This document shows, piece by piece, positions 24,244 through 33,027 of a stretch of 42,079 bases of DNA; position 1 is the first letter of the stretch; each line of letters opens with the position of its first letter. Origin of the DNA: Thermoleophilia bacterium (GTDB lineage Bacteria > Actinomycetota > Thermoleophilia > Gaiellales > Gaiellaceae); assembly GCA_029865325.1 (NCBI GenBank), contig JAOUHF010000009.1, positions 1 through 42,079 of the forward strand, written 5' to 3'. The notes beneath the pieces are model-generated. The model searched no databases, had not been told where the DNA came from, and saw nothing but the letters and a program-made list of their open reading frames with translations. The position numbers were made by a program, and so were the translations under genes.

Positions 24244-24410
24244 ACGCCCGTCGCGGTAGGCCTCTAGAGAGCGACTGCATCGAAGATGACGTCGGCTCGA
24301 GCGCGTTGTTCGGCGGCCGTCATGGGAATACACGACGCGCTCGCCACTGCCGCGATGACCAGGAATGCGCCCATGACGGCGACGGACAGGAGCACTGTTC
24401 GTTTGCTCAT
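24150..24410 (-). pseudogene. Disrupted lipoprotein gene with in-frame TAG
   Basis: Starting from ATG 24410 the product begins MSKRTVLLSVAVMGAF and has a lipobox ending ASASC at residue 27. The frame meets TAG at codon 49 (24266-24264) but continues in the same frame with TATGVQRFRVLRYFKGHGPR and VRVNTG, which reads as a genuine continuation of a small secreted family. It stops again at codon 87, close to where integrase similarity begins on the other strand. This looks like a lipoprotein gene killed by a nonsense mutation and truncated at its 3' end by the same rearrangement. Confidence 0.6.
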
Positions 24411-24490
24411 GACCTCACTACGTCGCTGGTCGAGCCTTCGTCACATTCTCATCGATCGAATTGGATCCGTGGTGTCGACAATGTGAGGCT

Positions 24491-25423
24491 CTATGGCCTC
24501 GAGCGCACTCGCCACGTCACACCGCCGTCGGTCGAACGCTTGATCGTCCCGTCATGGAGAGCGACGAAGAGCTCTTCGACGCCAACTGCGACGAGCGCCG
24601 CAGGCTCGCCACCGATCGAGCCGCGCCGTTCGAGGACTCGCCCGCCGTCTCGACTCCGAGATAGCCGGCCTCCCCCGTCCACGACGTAGAGCTGTTCTGG
24701 CGACGGCCAAGCGAGAAGACCGACCGCCGCATTGACCCGACTCCAGGTTTGACCGACATCTCGCGACTCGAAGAGACCGTCGCCCGTGGCCACGACGAGT
24801 CGCCCGCTGTCTTCCGGATCAACCGCGATGTCGACGATCGAGCCCGGCTTGTGTAGCTCACTCCAGGTCTGCCCGCGATCTGCGCTCACGAGCACGCGGT
24901 CGCCGGACGAGTCGTAGCCGTAGAGCCGCTCTCCTACGAAGCGAAGGACGTGGAAGTCGGCCTCGCCGAGTAGGGAGACGGGCGTCCAGCTCTTCCCGGC
25001 GTCCTTCGATTCGATCAGGCCCAGCAGGGGTGGCTGGTCGGTTCGGAGGTCGGGATGGCCTGAGCCATAGAAGCGGCTCGGACCGGCGACCGTGAAGCCC
25101 ATTGTGTCCTGGAAGCTGTCGCCGACTCGCTCTGCGTTCTCGCGCGCCAGGTCGAGACGATAGAGCCCGGTGTGCGTCGCAATGAAAAGCGCGCCGTCGG
25201 CAGGGTTCAAGCCGAGACCATGCACGTGCACGGGGCCTGGATCGCCTGCGCCGCGCCCGCCCTTCCTGTCGTCCGCCTGCCACAGGATGACGATCGCCAC
25301 GGCGGCTGCGAGCACGACCGGAAGCACAAGCCAAGCACGCGCATGGCCGCGAGGGTGGGGCGGCGGCAGCTCTTGGCGCTGGCGCCGCCTCGTTCCGCCC
25401 TTCGATGTTCGTGCCGTTCGCAC
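24491..25423 (-). CDS. Membrane-anchored BNR/sialidase-like repeat protein (F510_1955 type)
   Basis: A 310-residue protein with one membrane anchor (about residues 30-48) and an outside beta-propeller. The propeller repeats show the Asp-box pattern: SKDAGKSW, SADRGQTW, SRDVGQTW, STDGGVTW. The segment VHVHGLGLNPADGALFIATH is typical of the proteins NCBI calls F510_1955 family glycosylhydrolase; enzymatic activity is unproven. The GTG start shares one base with the stop of the upstream NlpC gene, so the two are one operon. It may act on or read the cell wall or bind metal outside the membrane; this is open. Confidence 0.78.
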   Translation of the reverse strand: MRTARTSKGGTRRRQRQELPPPHPRGHARAWLVLPVVLAAAVAIVILWQADDRKGGRGAGDPGPVHVHGLGLNPADGALFIATHTGLYRLDLARENAERVGDSFQDTMGFTVAGPSRFYGSGHPDLRTDQPPLLGLIESKDAGKSWTPVSLLGEADFHVLRFVGERLYGYDSSGDRVLVSADRGQTWSELHKPGSIVDIAVDPEDSGRLVVATGDGLFESRDVGQTWSRVNAAVGLLAWPSPEQLYVVDGGGRLSRSRDGGRVLERRGSIGGEPAALVAVGVEELFVALHDGTIKRSTDGGVTWRVRSRP

Positions 25424-26631
25424 TAGAGCACTCGACGTGCTCCTACCCAGTTTGCGACGTAGTACGACTCCGACAAGCTCGAGATCTTCACGACGTCGCC
25501 TGTCCGCGGCGCGTGGATGAAGTTGCCACCTCCGATGTACATGCCCATATGGCCGAGCCCACGGAAGAAGACGAGGTCTCCGGGCTCGAGCTGGTCCCTA
25601 GAGACAGGAGCGCCCATCTGATACTGCGCGGCCGCGTAGTGGGGGAGAGACACTCCCACCTGGGCGAACACGTACATCGTGAGCCCCGAGCAGTCGAAGC
25701 CGGTGGCGGGTGATGCGCCGCCCCACACGTACGGGATGCCGAGGTACTGCATCGCGATCGCGACGACCTGCGCACCCTTGCTCGCATCTGCGGGGGGTGG
25801 GGCATAGACCGGCGCATCCGGCACCAGCCCCGAGATCCCGCCGCTGCCGCTGGGTGACGTGTCTGCCGGGGCGGCTGCCTGCTCGACTGCGTCTATCGCC
25901 CGAGCTGCCTGCTTTGCGACCGCCTGGCGCTGACGTTCGAGCTCGAGCCCCGCCTGTCGCCGTAGCTCCGCCTGGCGGCGCTGCTCGATCTCCTGCAGGC
26001 GCGCGACCTCATCTTGCACCGAGGCGAGCAAGCGCTGCCGCTCCGCGAGCTTGCCCTCGATTGCCTGCTTTTCGGCAGCCAGTTGCTCGACGATCACGAC
26101 CTGGCCCGCCTTCTCCTCGCTCAATTCCCTCTCGCGCACGACGACGCGGGTGCGGAGAGCCTTCGCCTGGCGTGTGATCTGCGCATCCTGTGCAGCGATC
26201 CGCTGAGTTGCATCGAGCCCGACGACGATCTCATCGAGGCTTCGCGCGCCCAGAAGCACGTCCAGGGTCGAGTCCGGAGTGCCGTTCACGTACAGGTCGC
26301 GGAGCCGCTTGGCAACCCGTGCTTGCGACACCTTGTACAGGCTTCTGGCCCGCACGAGATCCTCTCGCGTTTCCTCCAGCTCGGCGGTGAGCGACTGGAG
26401 CTCGTAGTTCGCTCCGTTCCAGCGCTCGGCCGCTGCGCCGACTTCCTCGTCGATCCGCTGAACCTCGGCCAGGATGGCTTGCGCCTGCGCTTGCTTGTCC
26501 TTTAGGGACGGATCGGCGCTGGCGCTGACGGTCGAACCGAGCATGATGCCCAAGCTGGCACCGGCGACGATGACGAGACGGGCAACAACTGATCGTGTCG
26601 GTGGTTGAACGTGACGAGTTCGTAGACGCAC
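25423..26631 (-). CDS. Secreted NlpC/P60 peptidoglycan hydrolase with long coiled coil
   Basis: A 402-residue exported hydrolase of the RipA/PcsB type. A signal sequence ends near residue 40 (STVSASA), a coiled coil fills about 45-250 (repeated E, R, Q and A heptads), a Pro-rich linker follows, and the NlpC/P60 domain ends the protein. FDCSGL gives the catalytic Cys 314; GHMGMYIG and FIHAPRT give His 361 and His 373. It should cut stem peptides, with the coiled coil controlling access. GTG 26631 is chosen for the GAGGGAG ribosome site just before it; the frame runs on upstream without a signal peptide layout. Confidence 0.92.
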   Translation of the reverse strand: MRLRTRHVQPPTRSVVARLVIVAGASLGIMLGSTVSASADPSLKDKQAQAQAILAEVQRIDEEVGAAAERWNGANYELQSLTAELEETREDLVRARSLYKVSQARVAKRLRDLYVNGTPDSTLDVLLGARSLDEIVVGLDATQRIAAQDAQITRQAKALRTRVVVRERELSEEKAGQVVIVEQLAAEKQAIEGKLAERQRLLASVQDEVARLQEIEQRRQAELRRQAGLELERQRQAVAKQAARAIDAVEQAAAPADTSPSGSGGISGLVPDAPVYAPPPADASKGAQVVAIAMQYLGIPYVWGGASPATGFDCSGLTMYVFAQVGVSLPHYAAAQYQMGAPVSRDQLEPGDLVFFRGLGHMGMYIGGGNFIHAPRTGDVVKISSLSESYYVANWVGARRVL

Positions 26632-26689
26632 GGCTTCTCCCTCTTCGATTGCGCGGGACCGGGTGTGCGCCCTCGCGGGCGCTCGCCGG

Positions 26690-27013
26690 TCAACGTCGAA
26701 GTGGGACGAACAAGAGGCCTGGCATCCCAGCAAGCCTCCGAGGTACGTCTCCGGAAGCCCTCGGTGGTGCTCGGTCGCGCGACCTCAGTGCCAGCTGCGC
26801 GGAAAGGATGGGGCGCAGCCGATTCGTTACGAGCAGTCCGAGTGCTGCCGCAACGCCGACGCATATTGCTCCCATCCCGGCTGCGACGTCGATGCCCTCG
26901 TGTGCGACGTGCAGGAACACCATCGCGAGCAGGACGATTAGCAAGACCAGGAGCACTGGGCCGAGAATCGGATGAGCGCGGCCGCGCTCGAACATGCCCC
27001 GAAGCCGGATCAC
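26690..27013 (-). CDS. Two-helix membrane protein of unknown function
   Basis: A 107-residue protein with two strongly hydrophobic helices (about 18-38 and 42-62) and an Arg-rich tail. It starts at GTG 27013; an ATG seven codons later is possible. It lies between the NlpC gene and a small anchored protein on the same strand. No family is recognised. Confidence 0.6.
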   Translation of the reverse strand: MIRLRGMFERGRAHPILGPVLLVLLIVLLAMVFLHVAHEGIDVAAGMGAICVGVAAALGLLVTNRLRPILSAQLALRSRDRAPPRASGDVPRRLAGMPGLLFVPLRR

Positions 27014-27063
27014 GAGCGCGGGATGCTACCGGATTTGCCTGCTCGCACGAACATATGGGCGCG

Positions 27064-27276
27064 CTACGGCGTCGTGTCAGTGTCGTTTGTCATCGTCATT
27101 CCGTCATCGTCCCCGGTGGTGTCGCCGGACGGCAGCTCGCCGGTGTGGATCTGTCCTCCGGGCAGCGTATGCACGGGCTCGTCGGAGCCACCGTTCGTAA
27201 ACGCAAGCGTGCCGACGAGGACGCCCACGAAGAGCACGATCGCTCCGAGAACGATCGCAAGTGTCTGCTTCTGCAC
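27064..27276 (-). CDS. Small anchored protein with acidic, Thr-rich outer tail
   Basis: A 70-residue protein: one N-terminal membrane helix (residues 6-26) and an outside tail rich in Asp, Thr and Gly with two His and two Met (VHTLPGGQIHTGE, GMTMTND). AAAGGAG precedes the GTG start. It follows the multicopper oxidase gene by 22 bases and is likely in the same transcript; the His/Met content would suit weak copper binding, but that is a guess. Confidence 0.65.
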   Translation of the reverse strand: MQKQTLAIVLGAIVLFVGVLVGTLAFTNGGSDEPVHTLPGGQIHTGELPSGDTTGDDDGMTMTNDTDTTP

Positions 27277-27298
27277 GTAGGAGCTCCTTTCTGGCTTG

Positions 27299-28369
27299 CT
27301 AGCCGACGACGTCGACGACGAGGATCAGGCCTCCTGGGTCGTCGCCGTCGTTCGTCAGGTGGTGGCCGATGTGACAGTGGAAGACCCACTTCCCGGGCTC
27401 GGTTGCGGTAAAGGCGACGTCGTAGCGCTCGCCGGGGGCCACCTGGACGACATCGGCGGCGGGCGGCTGCTCGGCGGGATGTCCGTCCTTCGCGACGATG
27501 CGGAAGTCGGTGCCGTGCAGGTGCATGGGGTGCTCGAACTGGCCGGCCCCGACGAGGCGGAGCAGCACGCGGTCGCCGCGCTTCGCCTCGATCGTCTCGG
27601 TCGCGGGGAAGCTCTTCCCGTTGAGCGTGAAGAAGTTTGGAAGCGAGCCCTCCATCTCCATGGGCGGGCGCGTCTCACCGGTTGCCGTGTCGAGCGCCCA
27701 CTCGCTGATCATGATCGTCCGCTCGACGTCGTAGCGGACGGGGTTGGGCTCCTCGATCACGAACGCTCCCGCCAGCCCCAGTCCGACCTGGCGGTCCTCC
27801 TCGAAGTGCGAGTGGTAAAGGAACGTGCCTCCCTTCGAGTCGCGGCCGGCAGGGATCGCGTCGAACTCGTACGTGAACGTCTCGCCGGGCTCGATCGGGT
27901 CCTGGGTCACGCCGGGGACTCCGTCCATTGCGTTCGGAACGGCGATCCCATGCCAGTGCACGGTCGTCGGATCGGGGAGGTCGTTCTTCACGAGGAATCG
28001 GACGCGCTGCCCGTACGGCACCCGGATCTCAGGGCCCGGCACGGTCCCGTTGTAGGTGTATGCCGTGACCTTCGTGCCTAGGAGGATCTCCCAGCGCACC
28101 GGCCTCGTCTGGAGCTCGTACACCCAGACGCCGTTCTCGATCCGGGGCTCGAGCACCCCGCCGCCCCGCGTGGCGGTCGCGTCGGGCACGCCCTCCGTCA
28201 GCGCGGGTGCGCCGTGCTCCCCGGCCGCGCCGTGCCCCATGTCCGCCTCGGCCGCCCCCGCCGGCTCGTCGTCGGAGACACGCACGGTGGCGACGACGGC
28301 GAGCGCGAGTGCGAGTGCCGCCGTGAAGAGTGCGGCGATCGCGATCCAGGATGTCGAGCGCTCGTTCAT
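27299..28369 (-). CDS. Multicopper oxidase (laccase-like), membrane-anchored
   Basis: A 356-residue oxidase with an N-terminal hydrophobic anchor or signal (residues 8-28). All copper motifs are present: HWHG (138-141), HSH (186-188), HPMHLH (280-285) and HCHIGHH (331-337). Enzymes of this kind oxidise Cu(I), Fe(II) or phenols with O2 and protect the envelope from copper. A linker with MGHGAAGEHG (44-53) may also bind metal. A direct-repeat operator lies at 28417-28433, 47 bases before the start, and a terminator beyond it separates the gene from the cupredoxin gene upstream. Confidence 0.93.
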   Translation of the reverse strand: MNERSTSWIAIAALFTAALALALAVVATVRVSDDEPAGAAEADMGHGAAGEHGAPALTEGVPDATATRGGGVLEPRIENGVWVYELQTRPVRWEILLGTKVTAYTYNGTVPGPEIRVPYGQRVRFLVKNDLPDPTTVHWHGIAVPNAMDGVPGVTQDPIEPGETFTYEFDAIPAGRDSKGGTFLYHSHFEEDRQVGLGLAGAFVIEEPNPVRYDVERTIMISEWALDTATGETRPPMEMEGSLPNFFTLNGKSFPATETIEAKRGDRVLLRLVGAGQFEHPMHLHGTDFRIVAKDGHPAEQPPAADVVQVAPGERYDVAFTATEPGKWVFHCHIGHHLTNDGDDPGGLILVVDVVG

Positions 28370-28416
28370 GTTGGCGAGCTCCGGGTCGGAGCCGCCGGCG
28401 ACGCTAGCGACGTAGC

Positions 28417-28433
28417 GTGAAGGACCTGTGAAC
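28417..28433 (-). promoter_or_regulatory. Direct-repeat operator, site d (multicopper oxidase)
   Basis: On the - strand GTTCACAGGTCCTTCAC: two TTCAC words with an 11-bp period, the spacing expected of an OmpR/PhoB-type dimer. Upstream of the multicopper oxidase. Confidence 0.6.
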
Positions 28434-28452
28434 CCGCATGCCTTCAGAAGAG

Positions 28453-28483
28453 CTCGAAAAGCCCGCAGTGCGGGCTTTTCGAG
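28453..28483 (-). terminator. Strong bidirectional hairpin terminator
   Basis: CTCGAAAAGCCCGC and GCGGGCTTTTCGAG form a perfect 14-bp stem with a three-base loop. The T4 runs in both directions allow it to work on either strand; it ends the - strand transcript of the cupredoxin-like gene, 21 bases after its stop. Confidence 0.9.
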
Positions 28484-28504
28484 GGTGGTCGATCGCGCTC
28501 GCCT

Positions 28505-28990
28505 CTAGCGCACCACGACCAGCATGGCGAGGATGTTGTCTGCGCCCATCGTCTCGACCTCGGGCATTCCGGGCGTCTCCATCTTCTTGGTGCGGAGCTT
28601 GTAGACGCCGGGCTTTCGGAAGGCAACGGTCACGCGGTCGTTCATCGACAGCGCCTTGCCGAGCGCTACCTTGGGGCCGGCCAGCCTGACGAGCTTGTGC
28701 GTATCGAGGTCCTGGTTGAGCACGGTCAGGCGCTGACCGCGCTTGAGAACGACCTTGACGCCGGCCGACGGCGTCCCTTTGCCGCTGGATGACCAGACGT
28801 GGCAGCCCTTCTGGACGTGGATGATCGTGAGGCGAGCGCTGCCCTTCACGACGAGGGGATTCTTGAGTGCCTTGGCGATCGCCATTGCGGCGTCATCGGG
28901 CTCGTCCCCATGCGCTGCGGTTGTAGCCGGGAACGCGCTGGCAGCGACGGCCGCCAGTGTCCCGAGGATGATGAGGGCTGTCTTCTTCAT
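28505..28990 (-). CDS. Secreted cupredoxin-like protein
   Basis: A 161-residue exported protein with a clear signal peptide (residues 1-25, ending PATTAA). The rest is beta-rich with candidate metal ligands: GCHVWS in the middle, THKLVRL, and a Met-rich loop METPGMPEVETMG near the end, the order seen in plastocyanin-like folds. The ligand set is not standard, so copper binding is likely but unproven. ATG 28990 is preceded by ACGGAGGAC. The gene has its own terminator and lies next to the multicopper oxidase, to which it might pass electrons or copper. Confidence 0.7.
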   Translation of the reverse strand: MKKTALIILGTLAAVAASAFPATTAAHGDEPDDAAMAIAKALKNPLVVKGSARLTIIHVQKGCHVWSSSGKGTPSAGVKVVLKRGQRLTVLNQDLDTHKLVRLAGPKVALGKALSMNDRVTVAFRKPGVYKLRTKKMETPGMPEVETMGADNILAMLVVVR

Positions 28991-29122
28991 GATCGTCCTC
29001 CGTCTCTTCGCTTTCGCTGTCCACAGTCATCATCAACCCACGAGCACGCCGGCGTAACGCGGGAACTAGTTGTTTAGGGGCCGCGTGAGCTGGCGGTTCT
29101 CCGACCTACTAGGTCTGGCAGG

Positions 29123-29779
29123 TCAGGCGTCCTCTGCCGGCGTGACGAGCCCGGTGCGAATCGCATAGGCAACGGCTTGCGCGCGGTTGCGGAGGTGGAG
29201 CTTGGAGAAGATGTTCTTCATGTGGAAGTTGACGGTGTGCTCCGAGAGATAGAGCGACGCCGCGATCTCTTTGTTCGTCGCACCCTCCGCGACGAGTTCG
29301 AGCACCTGGTGTTCCCGGGGGGTCAGGTCATCGCGCCGCTCCTCCTTCGTCGCCGGTTCACTACTCAGCCGGGCGAACTCATCGAGGATCTTCGCGGCCA
29401 GCCGAGGTGACAGCGCCGGCTCGCCGGCCGCGAAAGCGTTCAGCGTCCGCTCTAGCTCAGCCTCTGCCATGTCCTTCAGCAGGTATCCCTCGGCGCCGCT
29501 CTTGATCGCCTCGAAGAGGTCCGCGTCGTGGTCGGAAACCGTGACGATCGCGATCCGGGTGTCGGGTAACTCGGCTTTGATCAGCCGTGTCGCCTCGAGG
29601 CCGTTGCACTCGGGCATCGTGATGTCCATCAAAACCAGGTCGGGATGCAGCCTGCGGACCAGCTCGAGCGCCTCGAGGCCGTTGCTGGCCTCGCCCACGA
29701 CCTCGTGCCCCCAGGCCCGCAGCAAGCTCGCGATTCCGGCGCGGAAGAGCGCATGGTCGTCAGCGAGCACCAGACGCAA
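29123..29779 (-). CDS. NarL/FixJ-type response regulator
   Basis: A 218-residue regulator. The receiver domain has VLADDH near the start and the phospho-acceptor Asp in LVLMDITMP (residue 52); the C-terminal LuxR-type HTH reads LTPREHQVLELVAEGATNKEIA. Its start overlaps the upstream kinase gene by 20 bases, so the pair is co-translated. Targets are unknown; neighbouring redox and copper genes are likely candidates. Confidence 0.93.
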   Translation of the reverse strand: MRLVLADDHALFRAGIASLLRAWGHEVVGEASNGLEALELVRRLHPDLVLMDITMPECNGLEATRLIKAELPDTRIAIVTVSDHDADLFEAIKSGAEGYLLKDMAEAELERTLNAFAAGEPALSPRLAAKILDEFARLSSEPATKEERRDDLTPREHQVLELVAEGATNKEIAASLYLSEHTVNFHMKNIFSKLHLRNRAQAVAYAIRTGLVTPAEDA

Positions 29780-31151
29780 GCGCCACCTCCTCGGGGGCCG
29801 CTGGCAGCGTCACTTTGAGTCGTGTCCCTGCGCCCGGCTTCGACTCGATCTCGAAACGCCCACCGACCGCCTGGACCCGCTCGCGCATCGTCTGCAGGCC
29901 GAAGCGGGGCCAGCCCGTCCGCGCCTCGAGACCAGGGTCGAAACCCTGCCCATCGTCCGCGACCTCGATTGCCAGGATGCCGTCGTCGACCGTGATACGA
30001 ACCGTGGCGTGTGCCGCATGCGCGTGTTTGCGGACGTTCGCCAACGCTTCCTGCACGACCCGCATGAGTTGGATCTCGACCTCGGGTTGTAGTTTGAGCG
30101 TCTCAGCGTGCTCGCCGGCATCGAGTTTCAGAGTGACGCCGGACATCGGCGAATACTCCTCGAGGTATCTGCGCAGCGCGGGTATGAGCCCTTGTCGCGG
30201 AAGCGACATACGCAGTCCCAGGATTGCCTCGCGGACGTCGCCGTAGACATTGCGCGCCGCACGTTCCATCGCATCGAGTTCGTCCCGAGCTTCCCTGGCC
30301 CTTCCGGTTGCGAGTAGTCGTTTGACGGCGAGCGTCTGCGTGTTGATGTAGCCGAGCACCTGAGCCAGCCCGTCGTGCAGCTCGCGTGCGATTCGGATCC
30401 GCTCCTCGAGCACGGCTCCGTCGAGCACTCGTTCGTGCAGGCGCGCGTTCGCAATGGCAAGGGCGACCGCCTCACCAATGCCCGCAAGCAGCCTGAGGTC
30501 GCGATCGCTCGAAAGCCTTCCCGGTTCCTTCGAGGCGACTCCGAGCACGCCGACGATCTCGTCGCGGTGTCGCAACGGCAGTCCGCAGTAGGTCTGGAAG
30601 CCTCGCTCGACTATCAGGGGACGAACGAAGCGGCTCTCGTTCGGGAGGTCGTGTACCACGATCGTGGCTGCCTGCGCTGCGGTGAGGCCGGGGAGACCCT
30701 CACCGTCCCGAAGTCGTGTTCGCTCCGTGAACGCATCCTCGTCCGCGCCGCGGTGGCGGGTGAGAACGAGCTCGCCCGGGGTCGAGCGCAGCCAGACCTC
30801 GGCAGCGTCGGTCTTCGTGGCCTCGAGGATCGCGTCCATCGCCGCGTCGAGCAGTTCCCCGAGCTCGAGCGACGAGGATGCTGCGCGGCCGACGGTGAGA
30901 AGGGTCTCAAGCTCTTGTGTTCGTTGCTCGAGCTCCTTGTTTTGGACGAGGATCCGCTGCTCGAGGCGGTTGACGACGGCGAACACAGCGAAGGCGAACA
31001 GCGCTGTCCCGGCGACGGTTCCACCGAGGATGAAGAGCACATCGGGGAACTCGTGCAACTCGAAGAACACGCTGTGCAGAAGCGCCCAGAACCCAGATAG
31101 GAGTGCGATCGGGACGATGATCGCGAGCCACTTCAGTTGTCCGAGTGTCAT
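29760..31151 (-). CDS. GAF-domain sensor histidine kinase (NarX/LiaS type)
   Basis: A 463-residue kinase. Two membrane helices (about 8-28 and 38-60) are followed by a short coiled coil, a GAF domain (about 85-225), a HisKA_3 dimerisation helix with the phospho-His in RIARELHDGLAQ, and an HATPase_c domain (ALANVRKHAHA, DDGQGFDP). The outer loop between the helices is very short, so sensing is probably within the membrane or by the GAF domain, for example of redox state or a cofactor. It forms a pair with the response regulator overlapping its 3' end. Confidence 0.93.
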   Translation of the reverse strand: MTLGQLKWLAIIVPIALLSGFWALLHSVFFELHEFPDVLFILGGTVAGTALFAFAVFAVVNRLEQRILVQNKELEQRTQELETLLTVGRAASSSLELGELLDAAMDAILEATKTDAAEVWLRSTPGELVLTRHRGADEDAFTERTRLRDGEGLPGLTAAQAATIVVHDLPNESRFVRPLIVERGFQTYCGLPLRHRDEIVGVLGVASKEPGRLSSDRDLRLLAGIGEAVALAIANARLHERVLDGAVLEERIRIARELHDGLAQVLGYINTQTLAVKRLLATGRAREARDELDAMERAARNVYGDVREAILGLRMSLPRQGLIPALRRYLEEYSPMSGVTLKLDAGEHAETLKLQPEVEIQLMRVVQEALANVRKHAHAAHATVRITVDDGILAIEVADDGQGFDPGLEARTGWPRFGLQTMRERVQAVGGRFEIESKPGAGTRLKVTLPAAPEEVALASGAR

Positions 31152-31251
31152 CGGGGCTAGACCTCACCCAGAGTGTAAGACGCGGCGACCACAGCGCCTT
31201 CGCAGCTTCGCGTACGTTCGACCTGCCCTGCCTTGGGTCGGTGATGATGGA

Positions 31252-31500
31252 CTAGCCGTGCATGTCCTGCATGTGCCGCACCATGCCGCCGAACGTGGCG
31301 AAGGTCATCGTCATTCCATCGTGTGCACAGGTCAGAGCTGGCGATGCCTCCCGTTGTCCGAGATGCGCCTGTGCGCATATCGCGACGTGTCGGCCGAAGT
31401 CCGCCGAGTCACCGGGTGCGGCGGCCGCGCTGCCGCCGAGGGTGAGTGCGAGACCTGCGGCTACGGTCAGCGCTGCCGAGGCCAAACCAGGACGGAACAT
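31252..31500 (-). CDS. Small secreted Cys/His/Met-rich protein
   Basis: An 82-residue exported protein: signal peptide to about residue 28 (LGGSAAAAPG), then a short domain with two Cys (ICAQAHLGQ, TCAHDGMTM) and a His/Met end (GGMVRHMQDMHG). The pattern suggests a metal or disulfide site. AAAGGAG lies before ATG 31500, which fixes the start. It follows the redoxin gene by 26 bases and closes that operon. No family name is known to me. Confidence 0.7.
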   Translation of the reverse strand: MFRPGLASAALTVAAGLALTLGGSAAAAPGDSADFGRHVAICAQAHLGQREASPALTCAHDGMTMTFATFGGMVRHMQDMHG

Positions 31501-31526
31501 GACGTTCTCCTTTCGGTTGGTGGTCA

Positions 31527-32201
31527 TCAGGCGCCGGTGGCAGCGGCGAGGTCTGCGAGCAGCGTCGCCGGCTCGACGTACATCGTTCGGTAGGGCTCGA
31601 GCCAGTAGTCGCGCTGCCAGAGGACCTTGCCGGTCTCGTCGACGAGCACGAAGGCATGCCCAGGCGTGTCGGAGTGCATCCCCTGGCCGAGCGTGTCGAA
31701 CGCTGCGGACATGTCGCGATCGTCGTCCGCGATCATCGGCGTTCGGATCCCGTACTGGTCGATCGCCTGCTTCAGGGCCTCTGTCGAGTCCGGGGTGATC
31801 GAGACGAGACCGATGCCCTTCTTCTCGAGCTGAGCGCCGACCTCTTCCACATCGCGGATCTGGACGAAGCACGCCTGGCACATCACGCCCTCGGAAAAGA
31901 AGAGCAGCATCTTCTTGCCGCGCAGCGTCTGCGACGAGATCTCGCTTCCGGTGACGACGTCGCGCTCAGAAAACGGAATTCTGCTGCCAAGATCGGGGCC
32001 GTCGCCGATGCCCATGCGGTGCCCCTCGGCGCTCGATGTGTCACGCTCGCTTTCGAACAAGGGCGGGACGACGAAGCTTGCTCCGACGAGAGCAAGGACC
32101 GCGCCTGCGATCGCCGCCCGCTTCCACGGGAGCCGCTTGGGATCCTCGCGCCTCTTGGGCGCTTTCACGGGAAGCGGTCCCTGGTGTTCAGGCTTGCTCA
32201 C
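31527..32201 (-). CDS. Membrane-anchored redoxin (AhpC/TSA-like) with CxxC
   Basis: A 224-residue protein with an N-terminal cytoplasmic tail, one membrane helix (about 26-46) and an outside thioredoxin-fold domain. FFSEGVMCQAC gives a CxxC at about residues 108-111. Redoxins of this type reduce peroxides or disulfides in the envelope and take electrons from CcdA. GTG 32201 is preferred over GTG 32210 because GGAAAGGA then has a usable spacing. The start lies within the end of the ccdA gene, so it is coupled to the membrane electron carrier. Confidence 0.8.
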   Translation of the reverse strand: MSKPEHQGPLPVKAPKRREDPKRLPWKRAAIAGAVLALVGASFVVPPLFESERDTSSAEGHRMGIGDGPDLGSRIPFSERDVVTGSEISSQTLRGKKMLLFFSEGVMCQACFVQIRDVEEVGAQLEKKGIGLVSITPDSTEALKQAIDQYGIRTPMIADDDRDMSAAFDTLGQGMHSDTPGHAFVLVDETGKVLWQRDYWLEPYRTMYVEPATLLADLAAATGA

Positions 32202-33027
32202 GTGTCTCACGTCCTTTCCGGATAGCCGCGAAAACGAATGCCGCGAAGAGAGCGGTCAGAACGGGCAAGGCAACGAGGTTCGGAACACCGTCGAGGTAGG
32301 CGCCCAGACGCCTCGCCCAGAGGCCAAGCGTCTCCTGGAACGCTGGAGCCGTCTCGGAGTTCCCGGTCAGGGCGAGACCGATGAAGAGGAAGCCGAAGCC
32401 GGCGAACAGAGCGCTGCCCGCGAGGCGCGAGGCGGTCAGGTGCTTCGTGTAGACGCCGAGACGCAGTGTCAGCCTGCGGTCGGGAACGCGCCCTCGGACA
32501 CGACCGGCGAACAGGGCGAGCGGCACGAGCGGGGCGACGAGGCCGGCGATGTAGGCGGTGCCGAGGAGGAGTCCGCCCGCGACGTCCGCGCTCGTCGCCG
32601 ACAGTGCGACCGCGCCGGCGAGGACCGGCGCGCAACACGCGGTCGCTGCTCCCGAGAAAGCACCGAGCGCGAAGACAGAGCCCGCCGAGCCGGTGAGGGC
32701 GGGTTTCGGCACCTTGACCGGCAGCATCGTGCCGCGCCAGAGGCCTGCGGCGACGAACAGCATCATCACCCCGCCCAGGACGAAGAGCTGCGCATGCCAG
32801 TCGCTGACGAAGGCGGCGAGAGCGCTTGCGCCCAGCGTGATCGGGAGCACGACGACGGCAACGCCAGCGACATAGAGCGCCGACAGCCGCGCGACCCGGA
32901 AACGGTTGCCCCCGGAGACGGCGGCCAGATAGGTCGGCAGCATCACGCCCGCACAACAAGGGGCGAAGAAGGCCACGAGGCCAGCGGCGAAGGCGGCGGC
33001 GAGCGAGCCGGCGAGGAGGACATCCAT
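32188..33027 (-). CDS. ccdA: CcdA/DsbD-type transmembrane thiol transporter
   Basis: A 279-residue membrane protein with six to eight helices. FFAPCCAGVMLP (helix 1) and ATACCAPVLAG (near residue 125) supply the Cys pairs that carry reducing power across the membrane. It moves electrons from cytoplasmic thioredoxin or glutaredoxin to outside partners, here most likely the redoxin encoded next. Its ATG overlaps the last base of the glutaredoxin-like gene. Cytochrome c maturation genes are absent, so the role is probably metal or oxidative defence rather than haem attachment. Confidence 0.88.
   Translation of the reverse strand: MDVLLAGSLAAAFAAGLVAFFAPCCAGVMLPTYLAAVSGGNRFRVARLSALYVAGVAVVVLPITLGASALAAFVSDWHAQLFVLGGVMMLFVAAGLWRGTMLPVKVPKPALTGSAGSVFALGAFSGAATACCAPVLAGAVALSATSADVAGGLLLGTAYIAGLVAPLVPLALFAGRVRGRVPDRRLTLRLGVYTKHLTASRLAGSALFAGFGFLFIGLALTGNSETAPAFQETLGLWARRLGAYLDGVPNLVALPVLTALFAAFVFAAIRKGRETREQA

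Noticed and set aside
29103-29115. Palindrome GACCTA-C-TAGGTC as terminator of the NarL-type regulator
   Set aside because: Stem too short for a terminator, no T run on the relevant strand; could be chance.
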